A DNA stretch of 64,000 nucleotides from Janthinobacterium sp. 1_2014MBL_MicDiv. GTDB taxonomy: Bacteria > Pseudomonadota > Gammaproteobacteria > Burkholderiales > Burkholderiaceae_D. Location of the stretch: positions 6,389,541 to 6,453,540 of the forward strand of contig NZ_CP011319.1 in assembly GCF_001865675.1 (NCBI RefSeq). Direction: 5' to 3'. The notes under the pieces were generated by a model, which ran no database searches, was not told the DNA's origin, and saw nothing but the letters and a program-made list of their open reading frames with translations. Positions 44,232 through 53,102 of the stretch are shown here, in pieces (positions within the stretch are counted from its first letter, which is position 1; each line of letters opens with the position of its first letter). The position numbers were made by a program, and so were the translations under genes.

Positions 44232-45146
44232 ATGCCTGTGCGCGCCTATCTGTATCCCTTCCTGGCCATGCTGCTGTGGGCCGGCAACGTCGTCGTGTCC
44301 AAGCTGGCCGCGTCCAGCATCGCCCCCACGGCCATCACCTTTTACCGCCTGGTGCTGGTGCTGCTCGTGATGACGCCGTTTATTGCCCGTCCCCTGTGGC
44401 GCAACCGCGCGGCGCTGCGGCGCCAGTGGTGGCAGCTGGCGCTGTGCGGCCTGATGTCGATGGCGCTGTTCCAGAGCCTGTCCTACCGCGCCGCCGAATC
44501 GACGACGGCCACCAACATGGCCATCGTCACGGCACTGGCGCCCCTGATGACGGCCATCCTCAGCGTGCTGCTGCTGGGCGAGCGATTGACCCTGGGCATG
44601 GCGGCCGGCGGCGTGCTGTCGTTCGGCGGCTTGCTGTACCTGGTGGGGCGCGGCGACGTGCTGGCCCTGCTGCACGAGGGAGTGCATGCGGGCGACGCCT
44701 TGATGCTGCTCGCTTGCCTGATCTTTGCCCTGTACGGCGTGCTGTTGCGCCGCTGGCGCTTATCGGTTCCCGCCTGGCAAGCCATTTATTGCCAGGCGCT
44801 GGCGGCCCTGGCCTGCATGCTGCCGTTTTTCCTGCTGCTGCCAGCGGGCAGCGCCAGGCTCGACGCCACCACCCTGCCCCTGATCGGCTATGCGGGCATC
44901 GGTTCCTCCATTGTCCTGTCCTACCTGTGGATCGAGGGCGTCAAACTGCTGGGGCCGAACCGCTGCAGCATCTATGTCAACCTGCTGCCGATCCTGACGG
45001 CGCTGCTGGCGATCGTCTGGCTGCATGAAAGCATGCGTATTTACCACCTGGTCGGCGGCGGCATCTCGCTGCTGGGCGTGCTGCTGGCGCAAACGGTGCA
45101 GCGGCCCCTGTTCGGCCGGCGTGCTCGGGTGTCGGGCCTTGCCTGA
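44232..45146 (+). CDS. EamA/DMT superfamily exporter, 10 TM
   Basis: This 304-residue protein has two EamA repeats and ten membrane segments. The first repeat starts YLYPFLAMLLWAGNVVVSKLAAS and contains STTATNMAIVTALAPLMTAILSVLLLGERLT. The second ends NLLPILTALLAIVWLHESMRIYHLVGGGISLLGVLLA. It probably exports metabolites or amino acids. ATG 44232 is chosen for GGAG 7 bp upstream; ATG 44220 is an alternative. It lies across from an AraC regulator. Confidence 0.92.
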   Translation: MPVRAYLYPFLAMLLWAGNVVVSKLAASSIAPTAITFYRLVLVLLVMTPFIARPLWRNRAALRRQWWQLALCGLMSMALFQSLSYRAAESTTATNMAIVTALAPLMTAILSVLLLGERLTLGMAAGGVLSFGGLLYLVGRGDVLALLHEGVHAGDALMLLACLIFALYGVLLRRWRLSVPAWQAIYCQALAALACMLPFFLLLPAGSARLDATTLPLIGYAGIGSSIVLSYLWIEGVKLLGPNRCSIYVNLLPILTALLAIVWLHESMRIYHLVGGGISLLGVLLAQTVQRPLFGRRARVSGLA

Positions 45147-45186
45147 ATGGCCATGCATAATGGCGGTTTTCGGTAGCGGAGCTGGC

Positions 45187-46803
45187 ATGCGGCAAACAGT
45201 ATTGATGAGCACGATGGCGGCGCTGCTGGCGCTGGGCGCCCTGGCGCCGGTCCAGGCCGCGGCGCGCTTCTATGCAGGCCAGCCGATGGCCACCGCCAGT
45301 GTTGTCGAGCGCCGCGACGGTGGCGTGGTGCTGGCCTTCTTGCGCGAAAATGGCGAGGTCAACGGTTACTACTGCCAGTGCAATGGCGACAGCGAAAAAC
45401 GCATGAACCTGGACAGGTACGGCCAGGCCAGCATCGAAGCCGTGTTCCAGCTGGACCTCGACAGTGAAGGCGAAACCACCTTCGTCCTCAGCCGCAGCGC
45501 CGGCAACCGTGCCTATGGCTTGCATGCCTATCGCTACGAGCGCAGCGGCGGCAGGATGTTCAAGGTTGCCGCCCTGCAGCCGACCCTGGACGCCATCGTG
45601 CGCGGGGCCAGGTCCATGGACGAGGCGCGGCTGCGCGCCGCGCTGGCATCGCTGCAGCTGATCGATTACAGCATTGCGTATGCGCCCACGGGCGTGGCCG
45701 AATTCGACGCCATCGAGCATGGCCATGGCAAGCTGGTCGGCTATTTCAGTATCGATGGCGAGTTATTGTCCGGCAAGCCGACGGCAGCGCCCGCGTTTGC
45801 TTATAAAAAAACGTTTCAGGAAAAGGCGGGCCATTTCCTCACGGTCACCTATCTGCTGGGCAAGGGGTGGGAAGGGGGCCGCGCGCCCAGTTATCACGTC
45901 AGGTGGATCAGCTGGGAAACGCAGCCCCAGCGTTTTGCCGCCAGCCAGGATGGACTATTCATCGAATACGAGGTGAATTGCTGCACGGGCAGCGTGTTTG
46001 CGCGTGGACAATATGCGCAGGGTAAGCGCACGGGGCAGTGGCACTACGAGGAGCCGCTCACCATCCGTTCGTCTGGCGCCTTTGTCGACGACAAGGCGCA
46101 AGGCCAGTGGACGTATGAAAGCGGCGAGGAAACGACGACAGGCCTGATGCTCAACGGCCAGCGCACGGGGCGCTGGCAAGTGAGCGAAGGCGTGGCCGAG
46201 TGGCGAGAAGAGGGCAAGGGTAATTACCAGGGCTACGATACCTTTGCCAGGGACAGGCTGGACGGCCCCAGCGAGCGCCGCATCGGCACGGTGGTGCACT
46301 GGCAGGGCAACTATGTGAATGGCAAGAAGCAGGGCCAGTGGCTCCAACCTGGCGGTGGCGGCAACTACGTCGATGACGTGAAACAGGGACCGTGGAAGCA
46401 GGCGACGCCGGATGGCGGCTGGCAAGTGCTGACCATGCACGATGGCGAACCGGACGGCAAGCTGGAGCAATACGCGGCCGATGGCCGGCTGCAGCTGGTT
46501 GAACATTATCGCCTGGGCGTGCTTGACGGCCCGATGGAAAGTTTTTATCCGGATGGCAAGCGGCGTTACCAGGGCACGTTTACCGACGGCAAGCGCGATG
46601 GCGCGGAAACCCTGTTTTATGCGGACGGCGAATCGCCGCAATTTCACCGCCACTGGAAGCAGGGCGTGCTGCACGGCGTCAGCATCGAGAATTTCCAGAA
46701 CGGCAAGCCGAAGCAGATAGGCAGTTACAACATGGGCAAGAAAACGGGGCGGCAGCAATATTTCCGCGACGATGGCCAGCTCATCGAAGAAACCATGTAT
46801 TAA
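45187..46803 (+). CDS. Secreted MORN-repeat protein
   Basis: This 538-residue protein has a signal peptide ending ALAPVQAAA. An N-terminal region of about 240 residues is unknown (CQCNGDSEKRMNLDRYGQASIEAVFQLDL). At least eight MORN-like repeats follow (GQYAQGKRTGQWHYEE, LNGQRTGRWQVSEG, GNYVNGKKQGQWL, FYPDGKRRYQGTFTDGKRDGAETLFY). The repeats resemble YwqK-like antitoxin proteins, but no toxin gene adjoins. The start has CGGAG. It lies 40 bp after the EamA gene. Confidence 0.85.
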   Translation: MRQTVLMSTMAALLALGALAPVQAAARFYAGQPMATASVVERRDGGVVLAFLRENGEVNGYYCQCNGDSEKRMNLDRYGQASIEAVFQLDLDSEGETTFVLSRSAGNRAYGLHAYRYERSGGRMFKVAALQPTLDAIVRGARSMDEARLRAALASLQLIDYSIAYAPTGVAEFDAIEHGHGKLVGYFSIDGELLSGKPTAAPAFAYKKTFQEKAGHFLTVTYLLGKGWEGGRAPSYHVRWISWETQPQRFAASQDGLFIEYEVNCCTGSVFARGQYAQGKRTGQWHYEEPLTIRSSGAFVDDKAQGQWTYESGEETTTGLMLNGQRTGRWQVSEGVAEWREEGKGNYQGYDTFARDRLDGPSERRIGTVVHWQGNYVNGKKQGQWLQPGGGGNYVDDVKQGPWKQATPDGGWQVLTMHDGEPDGKLEQYAADGRLQLVEHYRLGVLDGPMESFYPDGKRRYQGTFTDGKRDGAETLFYADGESPQFHRHWKQGVLHGVSIENFQNGKPKQIGSYNMGKKTGRQQYFRDDGQLIEETMY

Positions 46804-47152
46804 CTTGTTGACTAACATAAATGGCATGCCGGCGCGACCTCGTGCGTCGCCGGAACGCCAGTTCTGCGCAAAAAACATCATCTCCTTGTTACAAAGCGTG
46901 AAAATCCATACTGGATATTGCTACTGGTAATCTTTTTCTGTATCTTGCAGTCAGGAAATTAAAAATACAGAAAACCTCAACCCTGTTGCTCTGTATTGCA
47001 CTCCTGACGATATGCGCTGGCCGCCTTTCCCCCTGCTGCCGCACACGCCGTATCGACCTGTCCTGAACAATTCACCTGACCCGCCTATCTGGCGTTTGCC
47101 GCGATCTTCGTTGGCAAGCGTGTGGATGGTTGCGCCCTTACCGAGGAAGAGC
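46804..47152. other. Intergenic space before the chemoreceptor gene
   Basis: This 349-bp region holds an imperfect hairpin CCGGCGCGAC/GTCGCCGG at 46829-46853, without a T-run, then an AT-rich stretch (about 46900-46980) likely carrying the promoter of the chemoreceptor. No clear sigma-28 or sigma-70 motif was identified. Confidence 0.4.
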
Positions 47153-48889
47153 ATGTTGTCGAACATAACAATAAAGATGCGCCTGATTGCCACCATGAGT
47201 GTGCTGGGCCTGCTGATCGCCGTACTGGGCGCCATGAGCATGATCGGGCTGAAATCGGCCAACAATAGCCTCAACGAGGTGTACAGCAACCAGCTGGCAT
47301 CGACGCAGGCCATCGGCGAATCGCAGATTTCCCTGGGCCGCGCCCGTTTCACGATGGACCGCGTGATGGTGCATCCCGATGCCGCCGACGCCAAGGATAC
47401 CCTGGCCCGTTCCGAACAATTCCTGGAAGCGTCGAACAAGGCCTGGAAACTGTATCTGGGCTTGCCGCAAAGCACGGAAGAGAAGCGCCTGTCCGACGAC
47501 ATGGACAAGAAGCGCAGCGACTATATCAACAATGGCGTGCTGGCAATGGGCAAGGCTTTGCGCGAGGGCAATATCGCGCAGGCGGACAGCCTGATGATGA
47601 CGGGCTTGTCACCCCTGTATCGTAGCCTGGATCAGGCGGCTGAAACCTTGACGCAATACCAAGCAAGCTCGGCTGCCAAGATGTACGCCGACAGCCAGGC
47701 CAGCTACCACACGCAAGTGACGATGGCCATCATCGGCATCGTGGTGGGCGGCTTGCTGATCGTCATTTCCAGCATTCTTTTGCTGCGCGCCATCTTCGGC
47801 CCGCTGGACCAGGCCTTGCGCCACTTCGGCGCCATTTCCGACGGCAACCTGGCCAATGACATCGTCATCGCGCGCCACGATGAGATGGGCGCCTTGCTGA
47901 CGGGCTTGAAACAGATGCAGGAACGCCTGTCGACTACCGTGCGCGGCGTGCGCGACGGCAGCGGCGCCATCGCCACGGCCAGCAATGAAATCGCTTCGGG
48001 CAACCTGGACCTGTCGAGCCGCACGGAACAGCAGGCTTCGAGCCTGGAAGAAACGGCGTCCTCGCTGGAAGAGCTGACGTCGACCGTCAAACAGAACTCG
48101 GACAATGCGCGCCAGGCGAACCAGCTGGCCGTCTCCGCCTCCGAGGTGGCCGTGAAGGGCGGCGCGCTGGTGGCGCAAGTGGTCGACACCATGGGTTCCA
48201 TCAGCGAATCGTCGAAAAAGATTGCCGACATCATCGGCGTCATCGACGGCATCGCCTTCCAGACCAACATCCTGGCCTTGAACGCGGCCGTGGAAGCAGC
48301 GCGCGCCGGCGAGCAGGGGCGTGGCTTTGCCGTCGTCGCCACGGAAGTGCGCAACCTGGCGCACCGTTCGGCCAGCGCGGCCAAGGACATCAAGATGCTG
48401 ATCGAAGCGTCGGTGCAGAATGTGGGCGCCGGTAGCGAGCTGGTCAGCCAGACGGGCACGACGATGGACGAGATCGTCTCCAGCATCCGCCGCGTGACGG
48501 ACATCATGGGCGAAATCAGCGCCGCCGGCCGCGAACAGGAACTGGGCATCGGCCAGATCAACCAGGCCGTGGCGGAGATGGATACCGTGACGCAGCAGAA
48601 TGCGGCGCTGGTGGAAGAAGCGGCGGCCGCGTCGGAATCGATGCAGGAGCAGGCGGCCGCGCTGGCCGAGATGGTCAGCATCTTCACGCTGGACGCCGCG
48701 CACAGCGGTCCGGCCGCGGCCAAACCCGCCTTGCGCAAGCCGGCCGTGGCGGCCGCCGCCAGCCCGGCCGCGCCGCGCCCGGCCCTGCGCCTGGCGACGG
48801 CCCGCGCCGCGGCAGCACCTGTCGCTGCTGCAAAACCGCGTCCCGCCAAGCCCGCCGCGGATAGCAGCGGCGAATGGGAAGAGTTTTAA
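47153..48889 (+). CDS. Methyl-accepting chemotaxis protein, 4-helix-bundle sensor, EWEEF tail
   Basis: This 578-residue receptor has TM1 at about 9-30, a periplasmic four-helix-bundle sensor, and TM2 at about 192-212 (TMAIIGIVVGGLLIVISSILLL). HAMP and the signalling domain follow, with tip IDGIAFQTNILALNAAVEAARAGEQGRGFAVVATEVR. An Ala/Pro-rich linker ends EWEEF. ATG 47153 is chosen for GAGGAAGAG; the longer frame to 47012 lacks a site. Repeat copy 3 begins at the base after its stop codon. Confidence 0.95.
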   Translation: MLSNITIKMRLIATMSVLGLLIAVLGAMSMIGLKSANNSLNEVYSNQLASTQAIGESQISLGRARFTMDRVMVHPDAADAKDTLARSEQFLEASNKAWKLYLGLPQSTEEKRLSDDMDKKRSDYINNGVLAMGKALREGNIAQADSLMMTGLSPLYRSLDQAAETLTQYQASSAAKMYADSQASYHTQVTMAIIGIVVGGLLIVISSILLLRAIFGPLDQALRHFGAISDGNLANDIVIARHDEMGALLTGLKQMQERLSTTVRGVRDGSGAIATASNEIASGNLDLSSRTEQQASSLEETASSLEELTSTVKQNSDNARQANQLAVSASEVAVKGGALVAQVVDTMGSISESSKKIADIIGVIDGIAFQTNILALNAAVEAARAGEQGRGFAVVATEVRNLAHRSASAAKDIKMLIEASVQNVGAGSELVSQTGTTMDEIVSSIRRVTDIMGEISAAGREQELGIGQINQAVAEMDTVTQQNAALVEEAAAASESMQEQAAALAEMVSIFTLDAAHSGPAAAKPALRKPAVAAAASPAAPRPALRLATARAAAAPVAAAKPRPAKPAADSSGEWEEF

Positions 48890-49010
48890 CAACACCTAAA
48901 AACCTGCTGCGCGTCGCAACTTGCGGCCTGCGATGCGCAATGTGCTCTGGCACCGTGCGCTCCTCGGCCACGAGCTGCTGTCGCCCGCCACGGTTTGTTA
49001 GGTATTGTTG
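48890..49010 (+). repeat. Palindromic 3'-UTR element, copy 3
   Basis: This is the more diverged copy, in reverse orientation to copies 1 and 2. Its arms are CAACACCTAAAAACC and GGTTTGTTAGGTATTGTTG. On the minus strand it shares GCATCGCAGGCCGCAA with copy 2. It begins at the base after the chemoreceptor stop. Its far arm overlaps the last codons and stop of the AI-2E-type gene. The central hairpin is degenerate. Confidence 0.75.
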
Positions 49011-50170
49011 ACTTTGAATGATTGTTGTTCCAGGGTGACCTTGCTGCCCTGTTCCTGCAAGAGCGCCGCCTCGGCTAAGGCCTGGGCGCGCGCTTCTTCC
49101 GCCGCCTGTTCGGCTTTCTCGAAGGCATCGTGGCGCGCCTGTAAGGCCGCCCGGGCGCGCACGAAGACGATCTTGATGGCCGCCATCACGGGCACGGACA
49201 GGAAGATGCCCACCACGCCGCCGAGCTGGTCGCCGGCCAGCAAGCCGACGATCACCATCAGCGGGCTCACTTCCACGCCTTCGCTCATCAGATACGGGTT
49301 GACCACGTAATCCTGGAACAGGCGGTAGGCGGCGATAAAGCCGATCAGCCAGAACACGTGCTCGTAGCCGCTGAAACCGGCCACGACGACGGCGATGATG
49401 GCGGCCGCCAGCGGGCCGGCAAACGGGATGAATTCCAGCAAGGCAGCGGCGCCGGCCAGCAACAGGCCGTATGGCACGCCCATCAGCGAAAAGGCGATGC
49501 TGTAGGACACGAAGGTGGCGATCGACAGCAGCAGCAGGGCGCGCACATAGCGCGACAGCAGCACATCGAGGTCGTCGATGATGGCGCCCCACAGTTTCTT
49601 GTTCGGGCGGTTCAGCAGCGAGAGCAAGCCATCGCGCATGTCCGGGCCTTCCTTGATCAGCAAAAAGCTCAGCACGGGCACCAGCACCAGATAGATCAGG
49701 TTGCTGGCCGCGTGCATCACGCCCAGGCTGATTTCCTTCGCCAGCGGCATCGCCTGCCCCGTACCGCTGCTCAGCTGCTCCTGCATGAAGGACAAAATGC
49801 GGGCGCGCAACGGTTCCATGAACTCGGGCAGCGGGATGCGTTCGGCAAAGTTATTGCCTTTGAGCAGAGTCGGCAATTGTGCGCTGAGCTTGGTAGCCTC
49901 TTCCTCGATGCGGGCGCCGAAAATCGAGCCCAAAATGGCCACCAGCAATACCACCACGAGGAAGACGATGCCGATGGCGGCCGTGCGCGGCAAGCGCTTC
50001 GGGCCATGGCGCTCCAGCAGCTCGATCAGCGGATACACGAGGTAGCTGAAAAAAATCGCAAACACCACCACGATCAGGGTCGACGACACCTGGTAGGTGA
50101 TGAACAGCAAGAGGAGGATGAGGAAGGCCGTCCACACCATCTTGGCGACGCGCAAGTTAAAACCGAACAT
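48998..50170 (-). CDS. AI-2E family transporter (TqsA/PerM-like)
   Basis: This 390-residue membrane protein has about eight membrane segments. Family landmarks are LYVRALLLLSIATFVSYSIAF-like TM blocks, GVPYGLLLAGAAALLEFIPFAGPLAA and GDQLGGVVGIFLSVPVMAAIKIV. Functions in the family include autoinducer-2 export and Na+/H+ antiport, so the substrate is open. A Glu/Ala-rich cytoplasmic tail follows. ATG 50170 is behind AAGGAACTCCT. Confidence 0.9.
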   Translation of the reverse strand: MFGFNLRVAKMVWTAFLILLLLFITYQVSSTLIVVVFAIFFSYLVYPLIELLERHGPKRLPRTAAIGIVFLVVVLLVAILGSIFGARIEEEATKLSAQLPTLLKGNNFAERIPLPEFMEPLRARILSFMQEQLSSGTGQAMPLAKEISLGVMHAASNLIYLVLVPVLSFLLIKEGPDMRDGLLSLLNRPNKKLWGAIIDDLDVLLSRYVRALLLLSIATFVSYSIAFSLMGVPYGLLLAGAAALLEFIPFAGPLAAAIIAVVVAGFSGYEHVFWLIGFIAAYRLFQDYVVNPYLMSEGVEVSPLMVIVGLLAGDQLGGVVGIFLSVPVMAAIKIVFVRARAALQARHDAFEKAEQAAEEARAQALAEAALLQEQGSKVTLEQQSFKVNNT

Positions 50171-50342
50171 AGGAGTTCCTTCAGACAGAATGCTACTCAA
50201 GCGTGGCTTTGCTTGATGGGGGAGGTGGGCAGGGCAGGGATCGGGCAGCGCCGCACGGTGGGAAATCATACCGCAAAATGCCAAAATGCCATGTTCCTGT
50301 GCGCGATGGCAATGCTTTCCGCTGTCCGTACCCGCCGCCGGC

Positions 50343-51377
50343 CTATTTTCCGCGCCAGCTGGCCACAGTGATGAAGACGCCGTTCTCCTTGTCCGGTTCG
50401 CGCAGGGTCACCGTGTAGCGGCCGCTGGTGTCGTTGCCGCTGAACACCACTTTTTCGTCATGGCCCTGCACGTGCGCGCCCTTGGCCAGCCTGGCGTAGG
50501 TGTTGAGCACCCAGTGGAAATCGGCATAGCTGCGCACGGTGATGTCGGCGTCGGGCACGGCCTCGTCACCGGCTGCGGCAGCCTCCGTGGGCGTGCGCAT
50601 GGGCAAACCGGCCAGGCTTGCCGGGGCGACGATCTTGCCGCCGCTGGAGCTGCTGTTGAACTCGGCGGCTGGCAGCAGCAAATGCAGCAGGCTGGCGGGA
50701 AAGCCGGGCGGCACGTCGCGTGGCTCCCAGCCGGGCTGGCCGGGGCGCGTGGTGATGTATTCCACCGCAGCAATCATTTGCCGTGGTTCCCCTGCGGCTT
50801 GGGCCTGGGCCAGCATGGGCGGCAACTGTCGCGCCCACACCAGCAGCGGTGCGGCCATGTCATCCTCCGCACCCGGCGGCACGAACAGCGTCAGCACGGC
50901 GTGCGTGGATGGCAGGCAGGCGGGCGCCGCATTGCCGGTATCGGCCTGGCAATGCCCGTTGACCAAGCCCAGCGCCAACAGCTTGCGTTGCGGGTCGAAC
51001 AGCATGGCGGCGCGCTGCGCGCCGAGCGCGCCGGGATTGATGGATGCCAGCACCGAACGCCCGTCGGGCAGCATGGTGCGCTGGATATCATGCAAGGAAC
51101 GCATGCTGTCGAGCACCTGCAGCGCGATCAGGGTATCGCCCTGCGTATAGTTGCCGCGCGCATAGCCGAGCAGTTTGAAGACGTCGGCGCGGATCTCGGG
51201 ATGCGCGTTCAGCGGCAGCGGCGGCGATGGCACGGGCACGGTGGCGGCCACGAAGGCGGCATCCTCGGCCGCCTGCGCCAGCGCCAGCGCAGGCGAGCCC
51301 AGGGCGGCGCACAGCGACAGCAGAGCAATGATGGTGTTTACGGGGGCGTTCAATGGCGGTCCTTGTCGAGTCGCCAT
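50343..51377 (-). CDS. Secreted hypothetical protein, about 344 residues
   Basis: The chosen start, MATRQGPPLNAPVNTIIALLSLCAALGSPALALAQ, gives a signal peptide. The mature protein has Pro-rich and Ala-rich parts (PPLPLNAHPEIRADVFKLLGYARGNYTQGD) and two Cys (HCQADTGNAAPACLPS). The C-terminal part ends KVVFSGNDTSGRYTVTLREPDKENGVFITVASWRGK. I do not recognise a family. A TTG at 51353 with AAGGA nearby is an alternative start. It is divergent from the small gene at 51478. Confidence 0.65.
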   Translation of the reverse strand: MATRQGPPLNAPVNTIIALLSLCAALGSPALALAQAAEDAAFVAATVPVPSPPLPLNAHPEIRADVFKLLGYARGNYTQGDTLIALQVLDSMRSLHDIQRTMLPDGRSVLASINPGALGAQRAAMLFDPQRKLLALGLVNGHCQADTGNAAPACLPSTHAVLTLFVPPGAEDDMAAPLLVWARQLPPMLAQAQAAGEPRQMIAAVEYITTRPGQPGWEPRDVPPGFPASLLHLLLPAAEFNSSSSGGKIVAPASLAGLPMRTPTEAAAAGDEAVPDADITVRSYADFHWVLNTYARLAKGAHVQGHDEKVVFSGNDTSGRYTVTLREPDKENGVFITVASWRGK

Positions 51378-51477
51378 GCTGGTCCGTGTGCCGGCATGCG
51401 CGCGGCGCGATCTTAGCATTTCAGGAATGAAATGCTTTCTGCTAAGCTTGGCTATTGAATCACCGTCCCGCGTTGCC

Positions 51478-51837
51478 ATGGCCCAGATCACCATCTCTTG
51501 CAGTATTCCCGTCCCCGATGACGATGTTGCCGACGTTAGCGAATTCCTGCACAAGCTCGTGGGCAGGTCGCGCGTCAGCACGGCCAGGATGTTGCGCATG
51601 GGGGAGACTGGTTGTTTCTATACCTGTCCTTTGTATACGGACGAGCACGTGAAGCTCAGCCGCTTGATCCGCCGCATGCTGGCGTTCTTTGAGGCCAAGG
51701 CGATTCCTTTGACCATCCTCAAGATCGGCGCCCAGGACAGCTGGTATGAGGTCGATCCCGAGCGGCGCGATCCGTGGAAGATTTCACCGCAAGCCTTGCT
51801 GGCGCTGCTCGATGCCACGCCGGACGGCGGCGCCTAG
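51478..51837 (+). CDS. Hypothetical protein, 119 residues
   Basis: A small soluble protein (MAQITISCSIPVPDDDVADVSEFLHKLVGRSRVSTARMLRMGETGCFYTCPLYTDEHVKL in short: an N-terminal strand, then helices, two Cys). No ribosome site is clear, so the start is uncertain; ATG 51427 is the other choice. Family not recognised. Its stop overlaps the stop of the GGDEF gene by 4 bp (CTAG) in convergent orientation. Confidence 0.6.
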   Translation: MAQITISCSIPVPDDDVADVSEFLHKLVGRSRVSTARMLRMGETGCFYTCPLYTDEHVKLSRLIRRMLAFFEAKAIPLTILKIGAQDSWYEVDPERRDPWKISPQALLALLDATPDGGA

Positions 51838-52895
51838 GCAGCGTTCAGCACGTAGCGGTTCTTGCCATTCTTCTTGGCCAGGTACAGCGATTCGTCGGCG
51901 CGCCGGTAGCTGTGCGACAAGTCGACTTCCTTGAGCAGCTCGGCGACGCCGATGCTCACGGACACCTTGCGCTCGGGTACGAAGGCCGCCTCGACGCTGT
52001 CGACCAGTTGCGCGGCAAAGGCGCAGGCCGCATTCTTTTCCCCCTGGTAAATGACGGCGAACTCCTCGCCGCCGAGTCGGCCGCACAAGTGCTCGCCGGA
52101 CAGTTCCGCGATCACGCCGGCGATCTTTTTCAGCACTTCATCGCCCACGTCGTGGCCGTACACATCGTTGATCTGCTTGAAGTCGTCGATGTCGATCATC
52201 AGGAAGTACGCGGGCGTGCGCGCCGTATGCTGCAACACGCGTGCGCTTTGCGTAAACATGCGGCGGTTGTTGAGCCCGGTCAAGCCATCCTTGTAGGCCA
52301 TCGTCGCCAGTTCGCGCTGGGACCGGTAGTTGTGGATGCGCAAGACGAGAAAATAGATATTCAGCGCCAGGCCGATGATCACGCTGATGGTGACGGCCAG
52401 CACGGGCCAATGCTGGTCAGCCTGGCCCGCATGCACGGGAAACTGCCCCAACCCCAGCATGGCCCACACGCACAGCGATACGCCCAGGTAATACGCGATG
52501 CCGCTGAAGATGGGCGCCGTCGTCAGGGTGATCATCACGCCCAGCGGCAGCACCCAGAAGGCGGGGTCTTCCGTGCCCAGCATCAGCACGCGAAAGCCGA
52601 AACTGATGAACAGCACGCTGATGGTGCCGCTGACGATGATGGCTTGCAGCGACTTCGCATACCTGGTCAGTACCAGGCCGATCAGCATGCCCGTCCCGGC
52701 CAGCGCCGCGTTCGCGTAATCGAGCGAAGCGCGGTGCTGCGTGACGCTGAAGGTGACGATCCAGCAAGCCAGGCCAAAGGTCAGGATGGCTATCGAAATG
52801 AAATGCAGTTCCCTGAAAAAGCGTTGCTGTTGCTCCTGTTCTCCTGAAAAGAACAGGTAATAGAAGGCAGGCGACAGGCTGCGCGTAGTCCACAT
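51834..52895 (-). CDS. Membrane-bound diguanylate cyclase
   Basis: This 353-residue protein has six predicted membrane segments in the first ~190 residues. The GGDEF domain follows (KDGLTGLNNRRMFTQSARVLQ, MIDIDDFKQINDVYGHDVGDEVL, active-site loop GRLGGEEFAV, SIGVAEL). GGEEF is a catalytically competent variant for making c-di-GMP. No RxxD inhibitory site lies at the usual place before GGEEF. ATG 52895 is preferred; the longer frame opens with TTG. Confidence 0.9.
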   Translation of the reverse strand: MWTTRSLSPAFYYLFFSGEQEQQQRFFRELHFISIAILTFGLACWIVTFSVTQHRASLDYANAALAGTGMLIGLVLTRYAKSLQAIIVSGTISVLFISFGFRVLMLGTEDPAFWVLPLGVMITLTTAPIFSGIAYYLGVSLCVWAMLGLGQFPVHAGQADQHWPVLAVTISVIIGLALNIYFLVLRIHNYRSQRELATMAYKDGLTGLNNRRMFTQSARVLQHTARTPAYFLMIDIDDFKQINDVYGHDVGDEVLKKIAGVIAELSGEHLCGRLGGEEFAVIYQGEKNAACAFAAQLVDSVEAAFVPERKVSVSIGVAELLKEVDLSHSYRRADESLYLAKKNGKNRYVLNAA

Positions 52896-53102
52896 TGCAT
52901 TCGTCCAGGCAGACAACAAGCCTTGCGGCAGGGGCGCCTCCCGGCAACGGCAGGCGACATGGTGCGCGCGCAAAATTAGTTGCGCTCAGGAACTAGTGTA
53001 CTGGTTTCTTTGGGGAAATGGTGGGCTGGGTGAGGAATTCGACGGCGACTGTCCTGCCGCCGCCACATCGACATACCGCGGCGCGGCAAGCGCGCATCGC
53101 CG

